Source: JANRKN01 sp033763435
Lineage (GTDB): Bacteria > Planctomycetota > Phycisphaerae > Phycisphaerales > UBA1924
DNA: 9,277 nucleotides
NCBI GenBank assembly: GCA_033763435.1
Contig: JANRKN010000149.1
Coordinates: 1-9,277, forward strand
Direction: 5' to 3'
Positions 1-6,642 of the stretch are shown in pieces (the first letter of the stretch is position 1; each line of letters starts with the position of its first letter). Under the pieces are notes generated by a model. The model had not been told where the DNA came from. It did no database searches and worked only from the letters and a program-made list of their open reading frames with translations. The translations under genes were made by a program, and so were the position numbers.

Positions 1-492
1 GTGGTCGAGGCGCTGCGCCAGTGCGACGACCACTACCCGTACATCCGGGGCCTGATCGCCAACGTGGGCTTCAACCCCGCGGGCGTCGAGTACACCTGGC
101 GCGCCCGCAAGCGCGGCTTCTCGAAAAACCGCCTCTACCACCTCATCGACCAGGGCCTCAACGGGCTCATCTCCTTCACCAATGTCCCGCTCCGCCTGTG
201 CATGGGCTTCGGGCTGCTCGTCGCGGTCCTCAGCCTCATCTATGCGGCCTTCAGCCTCGTGTATCACCTGGCCTTCCTCAAGGCCGCGCCGCCCGGTATC
301 GCCACGCTCATCGTCGCGATCTTCTTCTTTGGCGGCGTGCAGCTCTTCCTCACCGGCGTGCTGGGCGAGTACATCGGCGCGATCCACTTCCAGGTGCGCC
401 GACGTCCGCTCGTCGTCGAGCGCGAGCGCATCAACTTCCCCCCGGGCTCATCGCCGGGGCCCGCCGCGCCTCACGACATGAACACCCGCTGA
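1..492 (+). CDS. Family 2 glycosyltransferase, membrane-anchored, C-terminal part (5' end outside window)
   Basis: This is the C-terminal 163 residues of a GtrB/ArnC/DPM1-type glycosyltransferase. Such enzymes move a sugar from a nucleotide donor to a polyprenyl phosphate, or a similar acceptor, at the inner face of the cytoplasmic membrane. The visible part begins in the region just after the catalytic core (HYPYIRGL at about 11-18, then RKRGFSKNRLYHLIDQGLNG at about 36-55, a typical post-GT-A segment with R-x-R-x-G-x-S-K spacing). Two membrane helices follow at about 67-90 and 100-122, then the conserved GEYIG at 122-126 and a basic cytosolic tail. The GT-A catalytic motifs (DxD and so on) lie left of the window, so the substrate cannot be judged. 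The GTG at base 1 is most likely an internal valine codon, not a start. The stop is TGA at 490-492, overlapping the convergent neighbour by 22 bases. Confidence 0.88.
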   Translation: MVEALRQCDDHYPYIRGLIANVGFNPAGVEYTWRARKRGFSKNRLYHLIDQGLNGLISFTNVPLRLCMGFGLLVAVLSLIYAAFSLVYHLAFLKAAPPGIATLIVAIFFFGGVQLFLTGVLGEYIGAIHFQVRRRPLVVERERINFPPGSSPGPAAPHDMNTR

Positions 493-1190
493 ACCATCCG
501 GCCCCACCAAGTGCCGCGCGAGTTGGCCGGCGGCGTGAAGACCAGTTCGTCCTCGTTCACCGCCCCGTCGGTCCGGGGCCTGATCGAAGTGATCTCCAGG
601 TCCTTGCCTGTGCGCTGCTCGATGCGCACCAGGAGTCCCGTGCGCGCGTCGAAGCTGAGGCGGATGTCCTCGTCTGGCGCCGCGGGATGCCTCGCGAGAA
701 CCACATCACACCCGACACGCTCGCCAAGCACCTCGGCTTCCTCGCTCGCCTGGGCGCGTGCGTCGATCACGGACTCGAGCAGCCCGGGGAAGTCGTCCAT
801 CTCGAGCAGCGTCGGCACGAGCATCGCGGCCGTGCCGCCCGAGATGCCCGTCGCCGCGCTGATCGGGATCGTCGCGTCCGGCGCTTCGGTGATCCGACTC
901 GCCAGATTCCACCACCAGCGCACCGGCCCGGGCCCGGCGCCCGTCCACAGCGCAAAGGCCGGCGGCGGAGTCCCGCGCTTGCCGGGTTGAACGTGCGCGT
1001 CGAAGCCGAACAGCACGCGCCCGGGGCGGATGAACCGCGTGCGGAACGGCCGCACGTCCCTGAAGCCTCCCAAGCCCGCCACCCCCGGCGAGTCGAGGAC
1101 AAACTCGCCCTCGTCGGCATAAGTCGTGCACCCGGCGTACGCCGCGAGCGCCCGGTCGATGATCGACTGTCCGGACATGGTGCTTTGCAT
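471..1190 (-). CDS. LolA/DUF2092-like protein of unknown function
   Basis: The predicted protein has 239 residues, no signal peptide and no membrane segment. It opens with an I-I-D-R-A-L-A-A-Y-A-x-C-x-x-Y-x-D-E-G pattern, followed by a T-R-F-x-R-P-G-R-x-L-F stretch. Near the middle is a Gly/Ser/Thr-rich A-x-T-G-I-S-G-G-T-A segment, and near the end R-L-S-F-D-A-R-T-G-L-L-V-R-I-E. These resemble LolA-like/DUF2092-type beta-rich proteins that Planctomycetes often carry, where the family is linked to lipid or lipoprotein handling. That link is by pattern only, and a cytoplasmic location would be unusual for it. The start at ATG 1188-1190 is chosen because GGAGGG (1198-1203) sits 7 bases upstream; an in-frame GTG one codon earlier (1193) has only 4. 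The 3' end overlaps the glycosyltransferase gene by 22 bases on the opposite strand. The function is not known. Confidence 0.8.
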   Translation of the reverse strand: MQSTMSGQSIIDRALAAYAGCTTYADEGEFVLDSPGVAGLGGFRDVRPFRTRFIRPGRVLFGFDAHVQPGKRGTPPPAFALWTGAGPGPVRWWWNLASRITEAPDATIPISAATGISGGTAAMLVPTLLEMDDFPGLLESVIDARAQASEEAEVLGERVGCDVVLARHPAAPDEDIRLSFDARTGLLVRIEQRTGKDLEITSIRPRTDGAVNEDELVFTPPANSRGTWWGRMVQRVFMS

Positions 1191-1197
1191 CACGGAA

Positions 1198-1203
1198 CCC
1201 TCC
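1198..1203 (-). promoter_or_regulatory. Ribosome binding site of the LolA-like gene
   Basis: The minus strand reads GGAGGG here, 7 bases before ATG (1190-1188) and 4 before the GTG at 1193. The spacing favours the ATG as start. Confidence 0.6.
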
Positions 1204-1262
1204 AGCGATGGCGTGATTGGGAAGGCCTCAGGTGCCCATTCAAACAGTGTATCATGGCTCGG

Positions 1263-1334
1263 TAAATCACTGGTAATCGCTGGCTAGTGATGACCCCGAC
1301 AGGCCCGGGAACATCCCGAAGTGCAAAAAAGTGC
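1263..1334. promoter_or_regulatory. Possible operator region with 10-bp-spaced repeats and a dyad
   Basis: This is a locally A/T-richer patch in an otherwise G+C-rich window, upstream of the LolA-like gene (-) and of the first PEP-CTERM-like gene (+). AATCACTGG (1265-1273) is repeated as AATCGCTGG (1275-1283), start to start exactly 10 bp. ATCACT (1266-1271) and AGTGAT (1286-1291) form a 6-bp perfect dyad. A little further on, AAGTGC occurs at 1319-1324 and 1329-1334, again 10 bp apart. Spacing of one helical turn suits protein binding, but the repeats are short and no regulator is known. On the minus strand TACACT near 1249-1254 is a weak -10 candidate for the LolA-like gene, without a convincing -35. 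Confidence 0.25.
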
Positions 1335-1450
1335 GCAGCGGATCCGGGTCCAACCTTGGCTCCCTCCGGACCTCCCGGTACGCTTCTCGCAACCTCTGCT
1401 TCCACGGGAGTTTCCGCCCGGGGGAAGTGCCGTGCTTGACGTGTTGTCGG

Positions 1451-1464
1451 CGTGGCAGGCCACG
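1451..1464. promoter_or_regulatory. Perfect 14-bp dyad, operator-like
   Basis: CGTGGC-AG-GCCACG is a 6+2+6 perfect inverted repeat. It lies 10 bases after a TTGACG (1436-1441) that matches a sigma-70 -35 box well. The expected -10 position, 17 bases on (about 1459-1464), falls inside the dyad and does not resemble TATAAT. Either this is a repressor/activator site over a weak promoter, or the TTGACG match is chance. A transcript could fold the dyad only as a 5-bp hairpin with a 4-base loop. Confidence 0.3.
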
Positions 1465-1481
1465 TTTCCGAGGTCCGAGGT

Positions 1482-1515
1482 GGGGGAGTGGTGGGGGAAA
1501 CCGGGTTGGATGGGG
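1482..1515 (+). other. Canonical G-quadruplex motif in the leader of the PEP-CTERM-like gene
   Basis: Four G-runs lie on the coding strand: G5 (1482-1486), G5 (1493-1497), G3 (1503-1505) and G4 (1512-1515). The loops between them are 6, 5 and 6 bases, which satisfies the standard G3+N1-7 rule. The motif ends about 60 bases before the start codon at 1575, so it would be in the mRNA if transcription starts near the TTGACG at 1436 or further upstream. It could influence transcription or translation, but folding is not shown. Confidence 0.5.
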
Positions 1516-1542
1516 AGCGGCATTGCCCTGGGGCCTGCCGTG

Positions 1543-1574
1543 CCCGCGAGAGCGGGACATAGGGAGAGAGACAG
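1543..1574 (+). promoter_or_regulatory. Leader hairpin with GNRA loop plus ribosome binding site
   Basis: CCCGC (1543-1547) pairs with GCGGG (1552-1556) around a GAGA loop, a GNRA tetraloop. CATAG (1558-1562) follows directly, then GGAG (1563-1566) as the Shine-Dalgarno core, 8 bases before ATG 1575. The same order (GNRA hairpin, CATAG, GGAGAGA, start) is seen before the PEP-CTERM-like gene on the other strand at 8487-8521. Confidence 0.45.
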
Positions 1575-2402
1575 ATGCGTCAGTTCATCGGGCTTGCGGC
1601 TCTGGCCGCGACGGGTTCGATCGCCCTCGCCGGCGGCACCATCACGTCCTCGGGCGGGGCCAAGTACATCGGCGTCGGCACGTTCGCCTCGTCGACCTTC
1701 GGCGACGGCACGTTCAACACCGTCGGCTCCACCGTCGACCAGCTCTTCAAGAACAGCTGGTACTACCGCTCGAACACCACCAACCGCCAGTTCTCCTCGC
1801 TGGTCGGCCCCGCCAGCGAAACCTGGTCGGGCAACACCGCCACGATCCGCTGGACCGACAACGGCGACGGCCCGACCGGCGGCAACCGCTTCGACGCGGT
1901 CCTCACCATGGTCATCGACGACGCGGGCAACGGCACCGGCCGCGTCACCTCGACGATGGTCTTCACCGCCCGCAGCCAGAACACCAGCACCCGCACCTTC
2001 TCGATCTTCAACCTCGTCGACCTCGACCTCCTCGGCGGCACGCCCAACTCCTCGACCGACGACACCTACACCAACGCCGGCAACTTCACGATCAACGTGA
2101 CCGAGGCCTCGACCTCGACCACGGGCCAGATCCGCGCCCTCAACGCGACCAACTGGGAGATCAACTCGGGCCTCAACCTCCGCAACAAGCTCAACTCGGG
2201 CGGCAGCAACCTGTCGAACGCTTCGGCCTCGTTCACGGGCGACGGCGCCGCTGCCTTCCAGTGGACCGCCGCGCTGGCCCCCGGCGCGTCGCTCACCCTC
2301 ACCTCCTCCTTCGCGATCAACATGAACGCGATCCCGACGCCCGGCGCTGCGGCGCTCCTGGGCCTCGCGGGTCTCGTCGCCGGCCGTCGTCGCCGCGCCT
2401 AA
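1575..2402 (+). CDS. PEP-CTERM-like secreted protein, function unknown
   Basis: The predicted protein has 275 residues. A Sec signal peptide occupies about 1-19 (MRQFIGLAALAATGSIALA, likely cut before Gly20). The middle is rich in Ser, Thr, Asn and Gly and looks like an all-beta exported domain, with no enzyme motif that I recognise. The tail at 253-275 has IPTPG, a hydrophobic ALLGLAGL-type stretch and an RRRR cluster. This is a PEP-CTERM-like sorting signal in which PTPG replaces the usual PEP. Proteins with such tails are exported, held in the membrane by the hydrophobic part and then processed by an exosortase-type transpeptidase; no such enzyme is encoded here. The start is set by the signal peptide and by GGAG 8 bases upstream. 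The gene is monocistronic, ending at the terminator at 2430-2464. Its body is not evidently related to the two PEP-CTERM-like genes near the right end. Confidence 0.85.
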   Translation: MRQFIGLAALAATGSIALAGGTITSSGGAKYIGVGTFASSTFGDGTFNTVGSTVDQLFKNSWYYRSNTTNRQFSSLVGPASETWSGNTATIRWTDNGDGPTGGNRFDAVLTMVIDDAGNGTGRVTSTMVFTARSQNTSTRTFSIFNLVDLDLLGGTPNSSTDDTYTNAGNFTINVTEASTSTTGQIRALNATNWEINSGLNLRNKLNSGGSNLSNASASFTGDGAAAFQWTAALAPGASLTLTSSFAINMNAIPTPGAAALLGLAGLVAGRRRRA

Positions 2403-2429
2403 GTCTCGCTTCTGACTTCATCCTCACCG

Positions 2430-2464
2430 TCGGGGCGGTCTTCGGGCCGCCCCGATTCTTTTTT
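2430..2464 (+). terminator. Rho-independent terminator with UUCG loop
   Basis: TCGGGGCGG (2430-2438) pairs with CCGCCCCGA (2447-2455). The inner bases add a T-G and a C-G pair and close on TTCG (2441-2444), the extra-stable CUUCGG tetraloop. A T-rich tract (2456-2464) follows. The terminator sits 27 bases after the stop of the PEP-CTERM-like gene and separates it from the amidohydrolase pair. Confidence 0.92.
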
Positions 2465-2512
2465 GAGGCTGCCGAGTGCGTTGCCGCTCCCGCGCGGCCC
2501 ATCACAATTCGG

Positions 2513-2518
2513 TATGCT
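2513..2518 (+). promoter_or_regulatory. Candidate -10 box of the amidohydrolase pair, possibly giving a leaderless mRNA
   Basis: TATGCT lies 6 bases before ATG 2525. No Shine-Dalgarno-like purine run is present between the upstream terminator and the ATG. If this is the -10 box, transcription would begin at or very near the A of the start codon. No good -35 is seen at 16-18 bases; TTGCCG at 2481-2486 is too far away (26 bases). The call is tentative. Confidence 0.3.
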
Positions 2519-2524
2519 CCGACC

Positions 2525-3916
2525 ATGAAGATCCGATCCGTGCTCGCTGCGGCCGTGATGCTCACCGTCGCACCGTTCGCCCCGGCGCAAACCGCCGCCC
2601 CTATCACCGCGTACGTCAATGCCAAGCTCATGCCCGTCGCTCGCGGCGGCGCTCCAGCCCCAGCGATCGAGCGAGGCACGCTTGTCGTCCAAGGTTCCAC
2701 GATCCTCGCCGTGGGTGACGCGTCGACCGCCATCCCCGCCGGCGCAACCCGCGTCGATCTCGCGGGCAAGGTCGTCATCCCGGGCCTCGTTGACACGCAC
2801 AACCACATCGGTGGCATCGGCGGCGCCGACCAGTCCGGCCCCATCCAGCCCGATGTCTCTGTCCGCGACTCGGTCAACGTGCTCGACTCGGGCTTCAAGC
2901 GCGCCCTCTCGGGCGGCCTCACCACCCTCAACATCATGCCCGGCTCCGGGCACCTGCTCTCCGGCCAGACCATCTACGTCAAGCTCCGCGGCGGGCGCAC
3001 CATCGATGACCTGCTCATCCGCGACGCCAACGGCAAGCAGATGGGCGGCCTCAAGATGGCCAACGGCACCAACTCGCTCTCGGGTCAGGGCGGCTTCCCG
3101 GGCACCCGCGGCAAGTCCGCCGCACTCGTCCGCGAACGCTTCGTTGCCGCCCAGGAACATGCCCGCAAGGTCAAGGCCGCGGGCGACGACGCAACCAAGC
3201 TCCCCCCGCGCGACCTGGGCCTCGAAGTGCTGGGCGAGGTGCTCAGCGGCAAGCGCATCGTCCACCACCACACCCACCGCGCCGACGATGTCATCACCGT
3301 GCTGCGCCTGCAAAAGGAATTCGGCTTCCGCGTCGTACTGCACCACGTGTCCGAGGCGTGGAAGGTCGCCGACGAACTGGCCAAGAGCGACGGCGGATGG
3401 GGAAAGACCTTCGCGACCGATCAGAACCCCAATGGCGGCGTGCCGTGCTCGATCATCCTCGTCGATTCGCCGGGCGGCAAGCTCGAAGCGCAGGACCTGA
3501 TCTACGAGACGGGCGGCGTGCTCGAGAAGGCTGGCGTGCCCACCTGCTTCCACACCGATGACTGGATTACCGACGTGCGTCTGTTCCTCCGCATGGCCGC
3601 GCTGGGAGTGCGGGGCGGCATGTCACGCGACGCAGCGCTCGCTGCGCTGACGATCCAGCCCGCGAAGATGCTCGATCTCGGAGACCGCGTCGGCTCGCTC
3701 GAGGAGGGCAAGGACGCCGACTTCGTCGTGCTGTCGGGTGATCCCTTCAGCGTCTACACCAAGGTCGAGCAGACCTTCGTCGAAGGTCGCAAAGTCTTCG
3801 ACCTGGCCGACCCCAAGGACCGACTCTTTGCCACGGGCGGCTTCGGCGCAGGACGCGATCAGAACCCCTATTTCTGCTGCTATGGCCAGTTCGGCCAGGG
3901 CGGAGGTGCCCAGTGA
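2525..3916 (+). CDS. Exported amidohydrolase, imidazolonepropionase-like, predicted active
   Basis: The predicted protein has 463 residues, with a signal peptide at about 1-21 (MKIRSVLAAAVMLTVAPFAPA), so it acts in the periplasm or is anchored outside. It shows the composite beta domain and TIM barrel of the amidohydrolase superfamily. The metal ligands are in place: H92-x-H94 in GLVDTHNH, H249/H251 in the HHHTHRADD segment, H273/H274, and the catalytic Asp at D345 in CFHTDDW. A GFPGTRGK stretch at about 190-197 and the end pattern IQPAKMLDLGDRVGSLEEGKDADFV (374-400, read in parts) are family hallmarks. Members hydrolyse cyclic amides, peptide-like or other C-N bonds; the substrate cannot be read from sequence. 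The last 25 residues are Gly-rich with a Cys-Cys pair (451-452), which is not typical. ATG 2525 is chosen because it begins the signal peptide; the frame stays open far upstream without meaning. The stop overlaps the next gene's GTG. Confidence 0.9.
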   Translation: MKIRSVLAAAVMLTVAPFAPAQTAAPITAYVNAKLMPVARGGAPAPAIERGTLVVQGSTILAVGDASTAIPAGATRVDLAGKVVIPGLVDTHNHIGGIGGADQSGPIQPDVSVRDSVNVLDSGFKRALSGGLTTLNIMPGSGHLLSGQTIYVKLRGGRTIDDLLIRDANGKQMGGLKMANGTNSLSGQGGFPGTRGKSAALVRERFVAAQEHARKVKAAGDDATKLPPRDLGLEVLGEVLSGKRIVHHHTHRADDVITVLRLQKEFGFRVVLHHVSEAWKVADELAKSDGGWGKTFATDQNPNGGVPCSIILVDSPGGKLEAQDLIYETGGVLEKAGVPTCFHTDDWITDVRLFLRMAALGVRGGMSRDAALAALTIQPAKMLDLGDRVGSLEEGKDADFVVLSGDPFSVYTKVEQTFVEGRKVFDLADPKDRLFATGGFGAGRDQNPYFCCYGQFGQGGGAQ

Positions 3917-5226
3917 CGTTCAAGCCCACGTTCAAGCTCCGTTCGTCGGTTCTGTCGGTGCTCGCGGGCGTTGCGCTCGCGTGCTCGGGCGCGCGCGCGC
4001 AGGTCGCCGTGCTCGCCGAGAACCTTTACACCATGGCCTCGCGCGATCCGAACAACCCGGGCGGGCTCATCAAGAACGGCGTCGTCGTCATCACCGACGG
4101 CAAGGTCGTCGAAGTCGGCCCCAAGGACCGCGTCAACATCCCGCCGGGCCACCGCCTCATCAACGCCCACACCGCGACCCCCGGGCTCATCGACGCGCGC
4201 GCCACCGCCGGCCTCACCGGCATCCTCAACTCGCCCCACGACTCGGACCAGCTCGAAAAGTCCGCGCCCATCCAGCCCGAACTCCGCGCGATCGACGCGT
4301 ACAACCCGCAGGAGCGCCTGGTCGAGTACATTCGATCCTTCGGCATCACCACGATCCACACGGGCCACGCCCCGGGCGAGCTGATCACGGGCCAGACGAT
4401 GGTCGTCAAGACCGCCGGCCTGACCGTGGATGAGGCCGTGCTGACGCCGATCGCCGCCGTCGCCGCCACGCTCGGGCCCGAGGCGGTGCGCAGCGGCGGC
4501 AGCCCGGGCACGCGTGGCAAGCAGGTCGCGATGCTCCGCTCCGAGCTCGTCCGCGCCCGCGAGTACCTCACCAAGCGCGAGAAGTTCGAGGCCGACCTCG
4601 CGTCGTTCGAGAAGCAGTTCGCCGCGGGCACCGTGGCCGCCGACAAGAAGCCCGAGCGTCCGGGGCGCGACCTGCGCATGGAGATGCTCGCCGACGTGCT
4701 CGCGGGCAAGGTGCCGCTGATGGTCTACTGCCAGCGCGCGCAGGACATCGCGAGCACCCTGCGCCTTGCGGATGAGTTCAAGTTCAAGCTCTGGCTCGAG
4801 GGCGCGGCCGAGTCGTACCTGCTCGCCGACCAGATCAAGGCCGCGGGCGTGCCCGTAATCCTTCACCCGAGCATGCAGCGCTCGGCCGGCGAGAACGAGA
4901 ACCAGTCGTTCGAAACCGCCGCGACGCTCGTCAAGGCCGGCATCCCGGTCTCGATGCAGTCGGGTTACGAGGCCTATGTGCCCAAGGTCCGCGTCGTGCT
5001 GCTCGAAGCGGCGATCACGGCCGCGAACGGGCTCTCGTTCACGCAGGCCCTCGCGACCATCACCACCGAGCCCGCGAAGCTGCTCGGACTGTCCGACCGC
5101 ATCGGCTCGCTCGAGGTCGGCAAGGACGGCGACGTCGCGCTCTATACGGGCGATCCCTTCGAGTACACCACGCACTGCTCTGCCGTCGTCATCAACGGCA
5201 AGGTCGTCAGCGAAACGCTTCGGTAA
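3913..5226 (+). CDS. Exported amidohydrolase paralogue lacking all metal ligands (predicted pseudoenzyme)
   Basis: The predicted protein has 437 residues, with a signal peptide at about 1-29 ending A-R-A before Gln30. It aligns along its whole length with the preceding gene: APIQPE (118-123) against GPIQPD, GGSPGTRGK (195-203) against GGFPGTRGK, RDLRMEMLADVLAGK against RDLGLEVLGEVLSGK, and TEPAKLLGLSDRIGSLEVGKDGDV near the end. By eye alignment, each metal or catalytic position is changed: the HxH becomes R96-x-T98 (IDARAT), H249/H251 become Y272/Q274, H273/H274 become E296/G297, and D345 becomes G351. It is therefore unlikely to be a metal-dependent hydrolase. It may be a structural or regulatory partner of the upstream enzyme, or bind its ligand. 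The GTG start (3913-3915) shares four bases with the upstream stop (GTGA), which implies translational coupling and matched output. The frame is intact over 1.3 kb, so it is not a decaying gene. Confidence 0.88.
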   Translation: MTFKPTFKLRSSVLSVLAGVALACSGARAQVAVLAENLYTMASRDPNNPGGLIKNGVVVITDGKVVEVGPKDRVNIPPGHRLINAHTATPGLIDARATAGLTGILNSPHDSDQLEKSAPIQPELRAIDAYNPQERLVEYIRSFGITTIHTGHAPGELITGQTMVVKTAGLTVDEAVLTPIAAVAATLGPEAVRSGGSPGTRGKQVAMLRSELVRAREYLTKREKFEADLASFEKQFAAGTVAADKKPERPGRDLRMEMLADVLAGKVPLMVYCQRAQDIASTLRLADEFKFKLWLEGAAESYLLADQIKAAGVPVILHPSMQRSAGENENQSFETAATLVKAGIPVSMQSGYEAYVPKVRVVLLEAAITAANGLSFTQALATITTEPAKLLGLSDRIGSLEVGKDGDVALYTGDPFEYTTHCSAVVINGKVVSETLR

Positions 5227-5247
5227 GCCGGATTCCGACCGCCGCGA

Positions 5248-6642
5248 TCAGTTCCGCACGATCCGGGCAAAGTCGCGCCAGTAGCCGGCGTAGGTCTTGC
5301 CGACGCACGCGGGGTCGTCGATCACCACGCCCGGCCTGCGCAGCGCGATCAGCGCCATCGACATCGCCATCCGGTGATCGTCGTACGTCCGGAAGACCAC
5401 CTCGCCCGTACCGAGCGATTCGGGCGGCTCGATCATCAGGCTGTCGGCGTCGTGCGCCAGAGCCGAGCACTTCACGCCGACCCGGCCAAGCTCGGTCCGC
5501 AGCGCCTCGATCCGGTCGGTTTCCTTGACGCGGAGCGTCCGCAGGCCCGTGAGCACGCTGCGCCCGCGCGCCAGCGCGCACGCCGCGGCAAGGGCTAGCG
5601 CCGCGTCGGGCATGTCGGAGAGATCCGCGTCGATCCCGCGCAGCTCGCCCGTGCCGGTCACGCGGACAAAGTCAGCGCCTCGCTCGACCTTCGCGCCCAT
5701 CCGCGCAAGCAGGTCGGCAAAGCCCGTGTCGCCCTGCAGCGACCCCGCGCCCAGCCCCGGCACCCGAACGCTCAGGCCCGGCACGATCGCCCCGGCCGCC
5801 AGCGGGCACGTCGCGCCGCTCGCATCGGGCTCGATCTCCAGCTCAAGCCCGCCCAAGGGCCCGTACGCCACGCGGATCTCGCGCCCATCCCGCGATGTCT
5901 CGACCCGCGCGCCCACGCGCTGCATGAGGTCCGTCGTCATGCGGATGTACGACGCGCTCGTCACCTCGCCGACCAATCGGATCGACAGCCCGCCCTCGGA
6001 TCCCACCTCAAGCCAGGGCGCCACGAGCAGCAGCGCGGAGATGAACTGGCTCGATTGCGTGGTGGGGATCTCGAGGATGCCGCGCGCCCGCGCTTGACCG
6101 TCGGGCGTGAGCCGCACGGGCGGAAAGCCGGGCGTCCCGAGAAACTCCGCGCGCATCCCGAGCGACGCGAGCAGTGAGGTCAGCTCGCCGATCGGGCGCT
6201 GGCGCATGCGGGCGTTGCCGTCGATCGTGACCGGCGCGGGCGACACGAGCGCCGCCGCCGCGAGAAACCGCGTCGCGGTGCCCGCGTTGTGAAGGTCTAG
6301 CCTCAGATCGCCGCCCGCGGGCTTCCAGCGCCCGCCGACGCCGTGGATTGTGAGCGAGGTGCCTTGTTCTTCGACCCGGGCGCCGAGTGTTCGCAGCGCG
6401 GCGATCATCACGCGGGCGTCGTCGGCATCCACCAGCGCGCCCGAGATGCGCGACTCGCCCGAGGCCAGCGCCGCCAGCAGCACCGCGCGGTTGGACAGGC
6501 TCTTGGAGCCCGGCGGCCTGACGACGACTTCTCGGGGCGCGGTCGCCATCGGCCCGACGTCCAGCGCCAGCTCGCGCGGCAGCTCGCCGCCCGCACGCAC
6601 GCACTCGCTCAGACTGCGCCGGCCTGTCGCGGGCCCCGTCAC
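5248..6642 (-). CDS. aroA: 3-phosphoshikimate 1-carboxyvinyltransferase (EPSP synthase)
   Basis: This enzyme joins shikimate-3-phosphate and phosphoenolpyruvate to make EPSP, the sixth step of the shikimate route to aromatic amino acids, in the cytoplasm. Numbered from the GTG at 6642 (464 aa), the signature sites are all present: PPGSKSLSNR with K47, S48 and R52; NAGTATR (119-125); RQRPIGEL with R149; QSSQ (196-199); PDAA with D346; KETDR with E374 and R377; DDHRMAM with R424; and K449. The Gly of NAGTA is retained, as in ordinary class I enzymes. The start is uncertain. GTG 6642 overlaps the groES-like stop as GTGA and suggests coupling, but it adds about 31 residues before the usual N-terminus. 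ATG 6549 would give 433 aa, close to the family's usual size of about 427, but has no clear ribosome binding site. The gene converges on the amidohydrolase pair with only 21 bases between, and no terminator is seen there. Confidence 0.96.
   Translation of the reverse strand: MTGPATGRRSLSECVRAGGELPRELALDVGPMATAPREVVVRPPGSKSLSNRAVLLAALASGESRISGALVDADDARVMIAALRTLGARVEEQGTSLTIHGVGGRWKPAGGDLRLDLHNAGTATRFLAAAALVSPAPVTIDGNARMRQRPIGELTSLLASLGMRAEFLGTPGFPPVRLTPDGQARARGILEIPTTQSSQFISALLLVAPWLEVGSEGGLSIRLVGEVTSASYIRMTTDLMQRVGARVETSRDGREIRVAYGPLGGLELEIEPDASGATCPLAAGAIVPGLSVRVPGLGAGSLQGDTGFADLLARMGAKVERGADFVRVTGTGELRGIDADLSDMPDAALALAAACALARGRSVLTGLRTLRVKETDRIEALRTELGRVGVKCSALAHDADSLMIEPPESLGTGEVVFRTYDDHRMAMSMALIALRRPGVVIDDPACVGKTYAGYWRDFARIVRN

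Noticed and set aside
21..1265. Long open frame on the plus strand covering the glycosyltransferase end and the LolA-like gene (414 codons)
   Set aside because: Its translation is Arg/Pro/Ala-rich low-complexity sequence, typical of a shadow frame in G+C-rich DNA; the two real genes in other frames explain the region.
1331..2524. Upstream extension of the amidohydrolase frame (about 398 codons before ATG 2525)
   Set aside because: It runs through the PEP-CTERM-like gene and its terminator in another frame and gives His/Arg-rich nonsense; the signal peptide fixes the start at 2525.
2399..3553. 384-codon minus-strand frame opposite amidohydrolase 1
   Set aside because: It is an antisense shadow of a strongly supported gene, with no recognisable motif.
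3880..5175. 431-codon minus-strand frame opposite amidohydrolase 2
   Set aside because: It mirrors the codon pattern of the sense gene and is Arg/Asp/Gly-rich with no family signature.
3913..5226. Amidohydrolase 2 as a decaying pseudogene
   Set aside because: The frame is intact over 437 codons, with signal peptide and structural motifs kept and a coupled start; only the catalytic ligands are changed.
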